A stretch of DNA of 64,000 nucleotides from JAPLDB01 sp038230515 (lineage in GTDB: Bacteria > Bacteroidota > Bacteroidia > AKYH767-A > 2013-40CM-41-45): the NCBI GenBank assembly GCA_038230515.1, contig JBBRND010000017.1, positions 31,926 through 95,925 on the forward strand, written 5' to 3'. Each line of letters starts with the position of its first letter. The stretch's first letter is position 1. A model generated the notes under the pieces. It was given only the letters and a program-made list of their open reading frames with translations, was not told where the DNA came from and did not search any database. Shown here one piece after another: positions 38,832 through 48,013 of this stretch. The position numbers were made by a program, and so were the translations under genes.

Positions 38832-39551
38832 ATGGAAATCGAACCTCCACAGTCTCTCCAGACCATTTTTGTTCTTCTCACATTCATTCTGCTTGCAGTT
38901 ACTGTGCTTGCCGTACGGAAAATTTCGGAAGAACGAAAGATAGCGATGAAAACTTTCATCATCATTTTCTTCTGGCTTTCATTCCTCAAGATTATTTCAG
39001 GAATGAATTTCATGCATAACTACTCTTCCATGCCTCCGCGGTTGATGATTGCTCCACTTGGCTGTTTCATCGCCATTATTGTTCTTGCCGCTTCAAAAAA
39101 GTTTTCGGGCTTTCTCAAAAACGTTCCGATGCATTGGCTTATTTATATTCAGAGTTTCCGCATTGTAATGGAAGTAGTGCTTTACCAGCTTGCTCAACAC
39201 GGAATCATTCATGAGCGAATGACTTTTGCAGGGAGCAATTTCGACATCCTTACAGGCATTACTGCAATCCCGATGGGCTATCTTGTTCAGAGAAATAAAA
39301 TTTCGAAAAACGGGTTGCTTGCGTGGAATATTTTCGGAATTGTTTTGCTGCTGAACATTGTAAGCATCGCCCTTCTTTCTACGCCTTATCCGTTCAGTAT
39401 TTTCAAAGATGCACCGGTAAACACCATTGTGTTTTATTTTCCGTTTATCTGGCTGCCGGGTTTTGTTGCGCCTTTCGCGCTGGCAATGCATGTGTTCTCA
39501 ATTAAGAAAGCAGTGGGGGAGGGGAAGAAGGGAGAAAGTAGCGGGCAGTAG
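38832..39551 (+). CDS. Polytopic membrane protein of unknown function
   Basis: A 239-residue protein with about six or seven transmembrane segments (for example TIFVLLTFILLAVTVLAV, FIIIFFWLSFLKII, LGCFIAIIVLAASK, NIFGIVLLLNIVSIALLS). A short basic loop follows segment 1 (RKISEERKIAMK) and the C-terminus is Lys/Gly-rich. It has no motif I recognise. It starts 34 bases after the TonB receptor gene and is likely cotranscribed, but whether it helps uptake is not known. Confidence 0.75.
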   Translation: MEIEPPQSLQTIFVLLTFILLAVTVLAVRKISEERKIAMKTFIIIFFWLSFLKIISGMNFMHNYSSMPPRLMIAPLGCFIAIIVLAASKKFSGFLKNVPMHWLIYIQSFRIVMEVVLYQLAQHGIIHERMTFAGSNFDILTGITAIPMGYLVQRNKISKNGLLAWNIFGIVLLLNIVSIALLSTPYPFSIFKDAPVNTIVFYFPFIWLPGFVAPFALAMHVFSIKKAVGEGKKGESSGQ

Positions 39552-39677
39552 ATTTTTTGATTGTAAATGACGTTGCTTTTAGAAGTAGTCACGTTTTTTC
39601 CGGAGTGAAAACTTTTTTGTGCAGTTTGGAAATGATTTTCTAAAATTGTATCGGCAATTGTTTCAAAAAATTTAATC

Positions 39678-40229
39678 ATGCTAAAACAACGTACCATGAG
39701 TTTCATTTCAACAGGCACCTTTTGGGGAATCGTTATTGTCCTTATCGGGCTTTCAATTATTCTGAGAGAAGTATTTCATGTTCACATTCCGTTTGTGAAA
39801 ATTATTTTCGGGTTGCTCTTTATTTATTGGGGAGTAAAAATGATTGTGGGAGGATTTTCCAGAAGCACTTCGGGCAACTCCGCTGTGTTTGGACAGGCGG
39901 ATATGCAGTTTGATTCGAAGCATGATGATTATGATATTGTGTTTGGTAACGGCACTATTGATCTTTTCAAAATGGAAGCGCCTACTCAAAATAAAAAAGT
40001 AGAAGTGAGCGTGGTGTTTGGAAACGGAACACTTATTATTAACGACAGCATACCCATGAAGATTGAAATGAACTCCGTTTTTGGGGCAAGTGTGCTTGAG
40101 GATAAAAGAATAAATGCCCTTGGGAAAACCTACAATACTACTTCTGCTTACAAAGATGGGCAGCCGTATGTTCTTCTTGAAACAAATGTGGTGTTCGGAA
40201 GATTGGTGATTCAGACTAAGAAGTGGTAG
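39678..40229 (+). CDS. LiaF-like (cell-wall-active antibiotics response) protein
   Basis: A 183-residue protein with an N-terminal LiaF-type transmembrane domain of two hydrophobic segments (TGTFWGIVIVLIGLSIILR and VKIIFGLLFIYWGVKMIVG) and a C-terminal beta-rich domain with repeated VFGNGT motifs (DIVFGNGTIDLF, VVFGNGTLIIN, NVVFGRLVI). LiaF in Firmicutes inhibits the LiaRS system; in Bacteroidota such proteins have no proven role. No LiaRS-like kinase and regulator pair is adjacent. ATG at 39678 is likely; ATG at 39696 is an alternative. Confidence 0.8.
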   Translation: MLKQRTMSFISTGTFWGIVIVLIGLSIILREVFHVHIPFVKIIFGLLFIYWGVKMIVGGFSRSTSGNSAVFGQADMQFDSKHDDYDIVFGNGTIDLFKMEAPTQNKKVEVSVVFGNGTLIINDSIPMKIEMNSVFGASVLEDKRINALGKTYNTTSAYKDGQPYVLLETNVVFGRLVIQTKKW

Positions 40230-40260
40230 CTCCTCAATCAATACTGTTTTAACATCAACG

Positions 40261-40440
40261 GGTATTCTTTGGTGGGCAAAAGGTATCTTTTACAAGTCAT
40301 TTGGTATCAGATGACGGACGGATGATACCTTTTAGCCGATGGATGATATCATTTAACAGAAGGATGATATCATTTAGCGGACGGATGATATCAAATGACG
40401 GACGGATGATACCATTTAGCTTATGAATGATATTCATGGC
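40261..40440. repeat. Intergenic 21-bp tandem array C (about 8.5 units, GATATC core)
   Basis: Units start at 40261, 40282, 40303, 40324, 40345, 40366, 40387, 40408 and 40429 (partial). The inner units read roughly GATATCATTTAGCGGACG followed by GAT; the outer ones are more diverged, as in a decaying array. It lies between two convergent genes (LiaF-like and PPK2). No frame is open across the whole array in a gene-like manner. The remaining 40441-40510 is AT-rich. Confidence 0.9.
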
Positions 40441-40510
40441 TTGGAAAATTCATATAAATTAGAAAAAGTTTAAGCTGAATCAAAATGCGAAGGGTTACTC
40501 TTCGTTGGTT

Positions 40511-41260
40511 TTATTCCTGCTTCAGTCCCGGAAATTTCATCTTGAAGCTTTTCAGCGTGTCAACAATTTTCTTTGCGATGATGTATTCTTTATACCAATT
40601 CTGATCTGCCGGAACAATTGTCCATTCTGCTGCCTGCGAACAATTCTCAAAAACATCTTCATACGCGTTCATGTAATCATTCCATGAGCCGCGTTCCTTA
40701 ATATCGTTGGCGTTGTACTTCCACATTTTTGTTTTATCGCTCAACCGTTCTTCGAGCCGCTTTAGCTGTTCCTCTTTTGAAATATGCAAGTAAAACTTCA
40801 GGATTGCTGTGCCGCTTTCTTCCAGCAGCTTTTCAAAATTATTAATGTGATCGTACCGCAGCTTCACTGTTTTCTTATCTATCCACTTGTGAACGCGCTG
40901 CACCAGCACATCCTCATAATGCGAACGATTGAAGACATGAATCATTCCAAGTTCCGGCACATGCTGATGAATGCGCCACAAAAAATCATGCCTCATCTCA
41001 ATATTTGATGGCTCTTTAAACGGAATAACCATGCACCCCATCGGATTCACGGCTTCAAACACATGTTTTACAGCACCATCTTTTCCTGAAGCATCCATCC
41101 CCTGCAGAATTACGAGCAGCGCATGTTTCCCCTCGGCATACATTAAGTTTTGTAATTCTTCGAGAGAGAACTTGAGCTTTTGCAGTTCCTTTTTGGTATG
41201 CTCTTTGTTGAATTTTTTCGGAGCAATAGTATCAATGCTCTTTAATTTCAGTTCAGCCAT
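40511..41260 (-). CDS. ppk2: Polyphosphate kinase 2 family protein
   Basis: A 249-residue PPK2 that phosphorylates nucleotides (AMP, ADP or GDP, depending on class) using polyphosphate, or the reverse. The Walker A motif is GMDASGKDGAVKHV (about 54-67), Walker B is VFNRSHYEDVLV, and the lid region contains Arg/Lys-rich RLEERLSDKTKMWKYN; VPADQNWYKEY is a family signature near the C-terminus. It is cytoplasmic. It is divergent from mgtA across 106 bases. Confidence 0.94.
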   Translation of the reverse strand: MAELKLKSIDTIAPKKFNKEHTKKELQKLKFSLEELQNLMYAEGKHALLVILQGMDASGKDGAVKHVFEAVNPMGCMVIPFKEPSNIEMRHDFLWRIHQHVPELGMIHVFNRSHYEDVLVQRVHKWIDKKTVKLRYDHINNFEKLLEESGTAILKFYLHISKEEQLKRLEERLSDKTKMWKYNANDIKERGSWNDYMNAYEDVFENCSQAAEWTIVPADQNWYKEYIIAKKIVDTLKSFKMKFPGLKQE

Positions 41261-41338
41261 TTCAATTTTATTTATGATGTAAAGTTAGTTGATAAAACTG
41301 CGTCAACAATGCTTCATCTCAAACGTTCGTTAACCTGC

Positions 41339-41346
41339 TACATTTG
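41339..41346 (+). promoter_or_regulatory. -7 element (TACATTTG) for mgtA
   Basis: TACATTTG lies 20 bases before the mgtA ATG. No TTG is correctly spaced. The 106-base gap is too short for a magnesium-sensing leader of the known kinds, and I see no such structure. Confidence 0.5.
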
Positions 41347-41366
41347 TTGCTCACAATTTTAGTTCA

Positions 41367-43916
41367 ATGAATCAACTCATTCCCGAAAACTTCTGGACAC
41401 AAACACCTGATGAACTGCTTAAGTTGTTGCAGTCGCAATCTTCAGGGCTTACACAACAGGAAGCTGAAAAGCGGCTTGCAGCGCAAGGTGCGGGGCGAAA
41501 GGTTCGCAATCCTATTGTGAGTGATGTGTTGCTTTTTCTTTCGCAGTTTAAAAGTCCGCTCGTGTTGCTGTTGGTTGCTGCCGTTATTCTTTCCGCATTT
41601 CTCGGAGAGAAAACAGATGTGATAATTATTTTATCCATCCTCATCTTCACAGGTGTGCTTGGTTTCTGGCAGGAGAGAAGCGCGGGCAAAGCTGTGGAGA
41701 AGTTACGCGCAATAATAACGGTGAAGGCAAGAGTGCTTCGCGATAATGCTGAGAAGGAAGTTCACACAGGAGATGTGGTGGCGGGAGACATTGTTTTGTT
41801 TTCGGCAGGAGATATTATTCCCGCTGATTGCATCGTTATCGAATCAAAAGATTTGCATGCCAATGAAGCATCGCTAACAGGTGAAACATACCCTGCATTG
41901 AAAGAAGCGGGAGTTGTGGCGGCAGATGCGGTGATGAGCAAGAGGAAAAATGTTTTGTTCCAGGGAACGAGTGTGGTGAGCGGAAGTGCAAAAGCAGTTG
42001 CAGTGTTTACGGGAGATAAAACCGTGTTCGGAAAAATATCGAAAGAGATAGAACAACCCTCAAGCGAAACTGCATTTGAAAAAGGCATACGCAGTTTTGG
42101 TTATCTCTTAATGCAAATCACAATTGTCATTGCAATTATCATTCTCGGTATCAATATTTATTTCGGTCGTCCGTTGCTTGATTCTGTTTTGTTTGCATTG
42201 GCGATTTGCGTGGGCATGGCACCGGAACTTCTTCCTGCTATCATGACTGTGGCAATGTCTTCGGGAGCAAAGCGAATGGCTGAAAAGAAAGTTATCGTGA
42301 AAAAATTATCAGCCATTCAAAATCTTGGCGAAGTAAATATTCTCTGTAGCGACAAAACAGGAACGCTTACTGAAGGAGTTATTAAAGTTGACAGAATTGT
42401 TGATGCGAATGGAAATGAAAGTGTAAAGCTGAAACAACTTGCTTTCCTCAATGCAACATTCGAAACAGGTTTTATCAATCCCATTGATGATGCACTGAGA
42501 GGAATGAAAGATGTAAAAGCTGACGGCTACACCAAGTCGGCAGAAGTGCCGTATGATTTTATCCGCAAGCGATTGAGCGTTGTAGTTACAAAAGGAAGTC
42601 AGCGGTTGATGATTACGAAAGGTGCGCTGAAAAATATTCTTGAAGCATGCGACAGAGCAGAAGCAGGAGAAAATAATATTGTTGCGCTCGATACGCTACG
42701 CGCAAAGGTTGAAGAGTTGTTTACACAATACAGCAGCCAGGGATTTCGAACCATCGGTGTTTGCTATAAAGAAATTAGAGATGGTTCTTCTGCTACAGCA
42801 GCAGATGAAACCGGAATGATATTCGGTGGATTCATCTTACTTAACGATCCTCCCAAAGAAGGAATTGCAGAAGTGATACAGGGGTTGAAAAAACGCGGTG
42901 TGTCATTGAAGATGATTACGGGCGATAATAAATTAGTTGCTGCATACATCGGCAAGCAAATCGGTTTTGAAAACGTGAATGTAATCAGCGGCTCTGACAT
43001 GGAGAAGATGAGTGCTGACGAATTGGTAAAACAAGTTTCGTCAACCGATGTGTTTGCTGAAATAGAACCGCATCAGAAAGAACACATCATACAGGCATTG
43101 CAGAAAGCAGGAAACGTAGTTGCTTACATTGGTGACGGCATCAACGATGTCACCGCCATTCATGCTGCTGATGCAGGCATCTCTGTAAACAATGCTGTTG
43201 ATGTTGCCAAAGAAGCAGCCGACATTGTTCTTCTCGAAAAAGATTTGCGCGTACTCGAACAGGGAATCGTGGAGGGAAGAAAAACATTTGTGAACACGCT
43301 CAAATATATTTTCATCAACACGAGTGCAACGTTTGGCAATATGTTCAGCATGGCAGGTGCATCATTGCTGCTGCCTTTTCTTCCTATGCTTCCCAAGCAA
43401 ATACTGATGACAAACTTCCTCACCGATTTCCCTTACATGTTTGTCGCAGCCGACAACGTGGACGAAGAACGATTGATGAAGCCGCAGAAGTGGAACAACA
43501 AAATGATAAGAAGTTTTATGCTCGTGTTCGGATTACAGAGTTCCGTCTTTGACTACTTCACGTTTTATATTCTCTACAAAGTGTTCAGTGCCGATGCCGA
43601 TCACTTCCGCACGGGCTGGTTTGTAGAGTCTATCATAACAGAATTACTCATTCTTTTTATCATCCGCACGCGCAATGCATTTTACAAAAGCATGCCCGGA
43701 AAAATGTTAATGATATCCAGCATTGTTGCGCTGCTTATTACCTTGTGGTTGCCTTATTCACCTATTGCATCATTCCTCGGCTTGACTCCGTTGCCTTACA
43801 AAATTATACTGAGCATTATCGGCATCACAGCGCTCTATGCTTTAACAGCAGAGCAATTGAAGTTTTATTTCTTCAGGAAGATGGAAAATGAAACGGTGAT
43901 GACAACCGGCAAGTGA
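41367..43916 (+). CDS. mgtA: Magnesium-translocating P-type ATPase
   Basis: An 849-residue P3B-type ATPase for Mg2+ uptake across the inner membrane. N-terminal cation-ATPase domain (1-75), then about ten transmembrane segments. The actuator domain contains SLTGETYPALKE, the phosphorylation site is CSDKTGTLTEG (Asp near 329), the nucleotide-binding domain has MITKGALKNILEACD and MITGDN, and the hinge is GDGINDVTAIHAADAGISV. The C-terminal segment shows TFYILYKVFSAD, MgtA-like. It ends only 4 bases before the stop of the opposite-strand DUF1501 gene, so the two transcripts must overlap at their 3' ends. Confidence 0.95.
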   Translation: MNQLIPENFWTQTPDELLKLLQSQSSGLTQQEAEKRLAAQGAGRKVRNPIVSDVLLFLSQFKSPLVLLLVAAVILSAFLGEKTDVIIILSILIFTGVLGFWQERSAGKAVEKLRAIITVKARVLRDNAEKEVHTGDVVAGDIVLFSAGDIIPADCIVIESKDLHANEASLTGETYPALKEAGVVAADAVMSKRKNVLFQGTSVVSGSAKAVAVFTGDKTVFGKISKEIEQPSSETAFEKGIRSFGYLLMQITIVIAIIILGINIYFGRPLLDSVLFALAICVGMAPELLPAIMTVAMSSGAKRMAEKKVIVKKLSAIQNLGEVNILCSDKTGTLTEGVIKVDRIVDANGNESVKLKQLAFLNATFETGFINPIDDALRGMKDVKADGYTKSAEVPYDFIRKRLSVVVTKGSQRLMITKGALKNILEACDRAEAGENNIVALDTLRAKVEELFTQYSSQGFRTIGVCYKEIRDGSSATAADETGMIFGGFILLNDPPKEGIAEVIQGLKKRGVSLKMITGDNKLVAAYIGKQIGFENVNVISGSDMEKMSADELVKQVSSTDVFAEIEPHQKEHIIQALQKAGNVVAYIGDGINDVTAIHAADAGISVNNAVDVAKEAADIVLLEKDLRVLEQGIVEGRKTFVNTLKYIFINTSATFGNMFSMAGASLLLPFLPMLPKQILMTNFLTDFPYMFVAADNVDEERLMKPQKWNNKMIRSFMLVFGLQSSVFDYFTFYILYKVFSADADHFRTGWFVESIITELLILFIIRTRNAFYKSMPGKMLMISSIVALLITLWLPYSPIASFLGLTPLPYKIILSIIGITALYALTAEQLKFYFFRKMENETVMTTGK

Positions 43917-43920
43917 TAAT

Positions 43921-45507
43921 CTATCTCACCACTTCCATATTCTTCACCTGCTGAATGGATTCATTCTCCAGGCGAAGATAGTACAAGCCGCTTGCACGGT
44001 CTTCGTTCTCGTAATCCACTTTGTAAGTGCCGGTCGGGTACTCACCGTTTGCAAGTGTTTTTACAAGCTGCCCTTCCGAAGTAAATACCTGCACCGATGC
44101 ATGACCACCCTGAGTTGTGAAGCTGATGGTAGTGCGCTGGGTGAAAGGATTCGGATAACATGAAACAAGATTCTTTCCCGCTGCTGCATTCAGTTCATGA
44201 ATATCAGTTGTACACGCGTTGCTTTGAATAACAGGAAGCACCTGAAAGTTCTGAAGCATGATTTGGTTGAGATCAGAAACCGGAACACAAAGCCATTGAT
44301 TCAGCAGCGTTGCGTACACAGAACGGAAATCATATTGCATCGCTACGTTATCATCAACAGTTGCATTTGCAGGAATCACAGGATTGCTTCCAAGAATTCC
44401 ACTCTGCACTTTATTTCCAAAGAGGAACATGGGCGCACCTGCACCATGATCTGTGCCCGTGCTTCCGTTGGAAATAATTCTTCTTCCGAATTCAGAGAAT
44501 GTCATTCCAACTACCCGATCACCCGTACCGAGAAAAGCACAGTCTGTAAGAAATGCAGACACAGCTTCAGAAACTTTGCTGAGAAGATCAGCTTGTCTTC
44601 CTGTAGTATTGCTTCCTCCATCTGTTTGTGCAGAGTGCGTATCGAAGCCGCTAAGATTAACCATGTAGATTTTTGTTTTCAATCCACCTGCAATTAACTG
44701 CGAAACTATTTTCAACTGATCAGCAAGAGAATTTGTTCCTGCCACGGGCCACGCTGTTGATTGCTGCGTTACATTATTTGCAGCAGCCGTAATTACAGAA
44801 GCATACGCCATTGACTGCTGCGCCACCTGACGAATGTAAGTTAACTCATGACCATAATTATTTGCGGGTGCTGCATCCTGAATTCCGTTTACGAGATTGT
44901 AAAAGTTTGTGGGATCGGTAATCGTCATTCCCATATTCACTGAAGGTCCTTGCAGTGCCAGTGATTGCGTGTTGCCGATTTGCAGTGCCAGCGGATCGGG
45001 CATTGAAGTATTGGGATACCCTGCCGGATAATTCGGATATTCGTAATTAAGATAGCGACCTGTCCAGCCGGTATCTAAAGTTTGACTGCTGTCAGAAGCA
45101 GTGAGCCAGATGTCAGTAGCGCGGAAGTGAGAAAAATTCGGAGTGGGATAACTTACTCCCTGCACGATGGAAATTTTTCCGTTGTTGAATTGTTGCTGCA
45201 TGCCCGTCATGGAAGGATGCAAACCCGTAGCGAGATAGCCATTGAGAGGAAGCACCAGCGTATCAGGAATTAAAATATTTGCGCGCGCTGTGGAAAGATT
45301 GCTGTACTGATCGAGCGGAATAACGGTGTTCAATCCGTCATTGCCTCCGTTCAATTGAATAAGCACGAGTACGTGATCTTCATTGGAAGAAGAAGCAAGC
45401 GCCTGTAACAGCGGAGACACGCTGAATGCGCGGAACGATATACCGTTTATTAATGCAGGCATTAAAGCCGCCTGCCCGAGCGTAGAAAAGAATTTTCTTC
45501 GTTGCAT
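43921..45507 (-). CDS. DUF1501 protein with T9SS sorting domain
   Basis: A 528-residue exported protein. The N-terminus has a twin-arginine-like RRKFFSTLGQAALMPAL. The DUF1501 (alkaline-phosphatase-like fold) region has LVLIQLNGGNDGLNTVIPL, NFSHFRATDIW, VNLSGFDTHSAQ and the conserved GMTFSEFGRRI with DHGAGAPMFLFG. The last 85 residues are a type A sorting domain (CYPNPFTQRTTISF, VQVFTSEGQLVKTL, ASGLYYLRLENES). Family members are associated with sulfatase-like or polysaccharide-related functions, mostly unproven. It sits 13 bases downstream of the DUF1800 gene. Confidence 0.9.
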   Translation of the reverse strand: MQRRKFFSTLGQAALMPALINGISFRAFSVSPLLQALASSSNEDHVLVLIQLNGGNDGLNTVIPLDQYSNLSTARANILIPDTLVLPLNGYLATGLHPSMTGMQQQFNNGKISIVQGVSYPTPNFSHFRATDIWLTASDSSQTLDTGWTGRYLNYEYPNYPAGYPNTSMPDPLALQIGNTQSLALQGPSVNMGMTITDPTNFYNLVNGIQDAAPANNYGHELTYIRQVAQQSMAYASVITAAANNVTQQSTAWPVAGTNSLADQLKIVSQLIAGGLKTKIYMVNLSGFDTHSAQTDGGSNTTGRQADLLSKVSEAVSAFLTDCAFLGTGDRVVGMTFSEFGRRIISNGSTGTDHGAGAPMFLFGNKVQSGILGSNPVIPANATVDDNVAMQYDFRSVYATLLNQWLCVPVSDLNQIMLQNFQVLPVIQSNACTTDIHELNAAAGKNLVSCYPNPFTQRTTISFTTQGGHASVQVFTSEGQLVKTLANGEYPTGTYKVDYENEDRASGLYYLRLENESIQQVKNMEVVR

Positions 45508-45520
45508 CTGTTTTTATTTT

Positions 45521-47167
45521 TCAGGACAATTGATATTCGGGAAGATCCATAATGTATTGATACATGCTTTGAAGCCGCGTGGAAACAATGTTGTAAAAGC
45601 CAACATCTGTAGGCATGCCTAAGTAATCGTTCCATGCGCTCGTCCAGTATGAATCAGAAATTTGTCCGCCCAGCAAAAATGCTTTCAGGTAGTCCTTTAT
45701 TGCCTGCGATACATCTTCGCTCAGGTTTCTGTCAATCACTTCCTGTATCAGCAGGTTCGGATCATCAGCAGCATCAAGCGTGGTGGTGTAAGTAACCAGG
45801 TCGAGAATAATTAAACTGTTTGTGGACGCATATCCATTGTTACACATTTTATCACTGAACGAATTTCTTGCAGGCAGTGTGGATGCATTAATCCACAACT
45901 CATGATACAACGGTTCCTGATAATAGGCAGGCCAGCCCGCAACATTGGGAGGATCGCCAAGCATCTGCCCCATGGATTGAGTCTGCGAATGAATTTTATA
46001 CCACTGCGTATATTGATCTTCAAGCAACGTGGAGGCAGGAAAAACAACATTGAAATCGCGGCAGAGCGCCACCGTAAAATCAAGCGGAGTCTTTATCAAA
46101 CTTCCGCGGTTAGCCAAGTCAAAGAAATGTTCGCTCTGCAGCAATGCCTGCAGCACGGGTGCAATTTCATAATTGTTCGTTCGGAAAATGTTTGCCAGTG
46201 GTTGTATCACATCAGCTTCAATCTGCGCATCAATAGTGTAATACATAAAGTAGCGGTAAATCTTCCGGCACATAAAAACAGCCACCTGCTGAGTATTAAA
46301 AATCATGTTGAGCAAATCATCCACTTCGTTTGCTCCCGCACTTCCCGCTTGTCCTGTAATAACTGTGTTGTTGTAAAAAGCAGAGAATGTTTTGTTCGTG
46401 CTGTCGTGGCGGGTGGAATCGAAGTAGGAAACAATGTTCGTGCTGTCTATCCGAAAGCCAGTTAACACCTTTGCCGCATTCTGCACATCATTTTCCGAGT
46501 AATACGGAATTCCGTTTGCGTCTTTTCCAACCGTAAAAAGTTCCTGCAACTCGCGACCGTAATTTTCATCGGGTGCATTGTTTGAATTCAAATACCCGTT
46601 CAGGTATTTCAGCATGGCAGGGTCGAGGGTAATTGCACGCGTGAGGTCTTTGAAATTTCCGACCGCATGTTGACGGAGAACAGTGTTGTGCAGGTAACAA
46701 TAGCGCGCATCGTTTACAGAAGCAGTTTCAGTAGCAAAATGATTGTGCCAGAACAACACCATCTTTTCCTGTATGCTTCTGTTCTCATTCAGCAACTGAC
46801 TGATCCACCAACTGCGGTATGATTTAACGCGATACGAATTAGCAAGAAGATTAACAGGCGCATTTACCCATGTGCTCCCGAAAGGCACATTCGGATCGTT
46901 GTAAGTTGTAGTATAAGTATAGAGAGGAGGTGCGGGCGCTGTTGCCGGAGTAAGCAGTTCTGTGACGGCTTGCGCGAGACCGGTGCCGAGAAAATAATTT
47001 ACATCAGCTTTCGTTGCGCCCAGCATGGTTCTGCGTAAGAGGTGTTTCACTTCTGCAATGGTCCAGGTTCCGGTGTAAGGAGTTAGCCCGGTGGAAGATT
47101 GCAAAACGGGCGGGCTGTCGCTCTCCGCGTTATGGTTAAAGGTTAGTAGCTCTCGTCTGTTCATCAT
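45521..47167 (-). CDS. DUF1800 family protein
   Basis: A 548-residue protein of the DUF1800 family, paired here as usual with DUF1501. It shows RRTMLGATKADVNYFL, MVLFWHNHFATE, the characteristic NAPDENYGRELQELFTVG and GDPPNVAGWPAYY. A T9SS domain is absent. There is no clear signal peptide; the ATG at 47167 gives MMNRRELLTFNHN, which has a short Arg-rich start, and the true export route is uncertain. The DUF1800-DUF1501 pair is found across Bacteroidota and Planctomycetota, and its role is unknown. A terminator lies far to the right and a gene-poor region follows upstream. Confidence 0.9.
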   Translation of the reverse strand: MMNRRELLTFNHNAESDSPPVLQSSTGLTPYTGTWTIAEVKHLLRRTMLGATKADVNYFLGTGLAQAVTELLTPATAPAPPLYTYTTTYNDPNVPFGSTWVNAPVNLLANSYRVKSYRSWWISQLLNENRSIQEKMVLFWHNHFATETASVNDARYCYLHNTVLRQHAVGNFKDLTRAITLDPAMLKYLNGYLNSNNAPDENYGRELQELFTVGKDANGIPYYSENDVQNAAKVLTGFRIDSTNIVSYFDSTRHDSTNKTFSAFYNNTVITGQAGSAGANEVDDLLNMIFNTQQVAVFMCRKIYRYFMYYTIDAQIEADVIQPLANIFRTNNYEIAPVLQALLQSEHFFDLANRGSLIKTPLDFTVALCRDFNVVFPASTLLEDQYTQWYKIHSQTQSMGQMLGDPPNVAGWPAYYQEPLYHELWINASTLPARNSFSDKMCNNGYASTNSLIILDLVTYTTTLDAADDPNLLIQEVIDRNLSEDVSQAIKDYLKAFLLGGQISDSYWTSAWNDYLGMPTDVGFYNIVSTRLQSMYQYIMDLPEYQLS

Positions 47168-47320
47168 CCAATAAATTTTTGAGTAAACTTATTTATCAGA
47201 CCTGAAGAGATTCTGTTTGTTTAATCGCAAACCGAAAAGTTGTAAACATAGAGGAAAAATAAACTTCCGAACTTCATTGAACGCCCGGATGAAACGCCTT
47301 TCTTTTTTGGGATAAAATAA

Positions 47321-47359
47321 AAAAAAATCCCGTTCACATGGTGTGCGCGGGATTTTTTT
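47321..47359. terminator. Bidirectional terminator hairpin beside the gene remnant
   Basis: AAAAAAATCCCG / CGGGATTTTTTT form a 12-bp stem with a 15-base inner loop, with A- and T-runs on either side. On the minus strand it follows the remnant ending at 47404. Confidence 0.8.
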
Positions 47360-47403
47360 GCGGGCAATGATCCGCTGCCAGAAACCTGGAAATGAACCGC
47401 TGA

Positions 47404-47496
47404 TTAAGCAGCTAGTTCATCTGCAATTTCACTTGCGGGACCTACTGCACTACCTGTTCCTACAGGCACTACCTTGAAGAAGAAACGCTGACCGTT
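47404..47496 (-). pseudogene. 3' gene remnant, fibronectin III-like tail
   Basis: On the minus strand 30 codons read NGQRFFFKVVPVGTG then SAVGPASEIADELAA and end at a TAA, followed 45 bases on by a strong terminator. The sequence looks like the last strands of a fibronectin type III domain, which commonly ends surface proteins in this phylum. The frame continues upstream to about 47562 without a start codon and changes to lysine-rich noise, so only the tail is left. The gene was probably deleted or displaced. Confidence 0.55.
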
Positions 47497-47608
47497 ACCC
47501 AAAAAAATATTTTTCTTACATCGAAGTGAGACATAAATAGATGTGCTATAAACCGCTTTTCTTTATTTTTTAATTATTTTTGAATATTCAGTATTCGCAA
47601 TCTGAAAA

Positions 47609-47643
47609 AATCTTACAAAATTAATTTCAACTAATGTAAGATT
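47609..47643. repeat. Short inverted repeat left of array D
   Basis: AATCTTACA / TGTAAGATT are perfect 9-base arms with a 17-base AT-rich loop, 26 bases left of the tandem array. Confidence 0.6.
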
Positions 47644-47668
47644 GAACCCAAAAAGTGGGCAAAAATGA

Positions 47669-47935
47669 TGTCGACTTATATATGTCGAGGGGTCAACCTA
47701 TACAAGTCGAGGGGTCAACCTATACAAGTCGAGGGGTCAACCTATACAAGTCGAGGGGTCAACTTATACAAGTCGAGGGGTCGACTTATACAAGCCGAGG
47801 GGTCAACTTATACAAGTCGAGGGGTCGACTTATACAAGCCGAGGGGTCAACTTATACAAGCCGAGGGGTCGACTTATACAAGCCGAGGGGTCGCCTTGGG
47901 TAGGTCGAGGGGTTGACACACATAAGCCGAGGGCT
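47669..47935. repeat. Intergenic 22-bp tandem array D (about 12 units)
   Basis: Twelve units with the core CGAGGGGTCAACTTATACA follow each other at 22-base spacing. Two subtypes, with GTCAAC or GTCGAC, partly alternate, and the right end (47890-47935) is diverged. Three units (66 bp) restore the reading frame, so long open frames in two phases (82-83 codons) arise automatically and are not genes. It lies in the 1124-base gap between divergent genes. The only other items I see in that gap are the terminator, remnant and inverted repeats listed separately. Confidence 0.92.
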
Positions 47936-48013
47936 ATTTTTATGATTTTTACCGTGCCGGCAGGTGTTGTGCGTTGGCTTTGTGCGCTGCTCACCTGCCA
48001 CTTCGGGTTATGC

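Noticed and set aside
41261..41366. Magnesium riboswitch upstream of mgtA
   Set aside because: The gap is only 106 bases, shared with the ppk2 promoter, with no M-box or MgtA-leader-like structure visible.
47655..47916. Two overlapping 82-83 codon frames in array D
   Set aside because: Three 22-bp units restore phase, giving mirror frames with the same repeated peptides; no gene signals.
47669..47935. CRISPR array
   Set aside because: Units follow each other directly without unique spacers, and no cas gene is present in the window.
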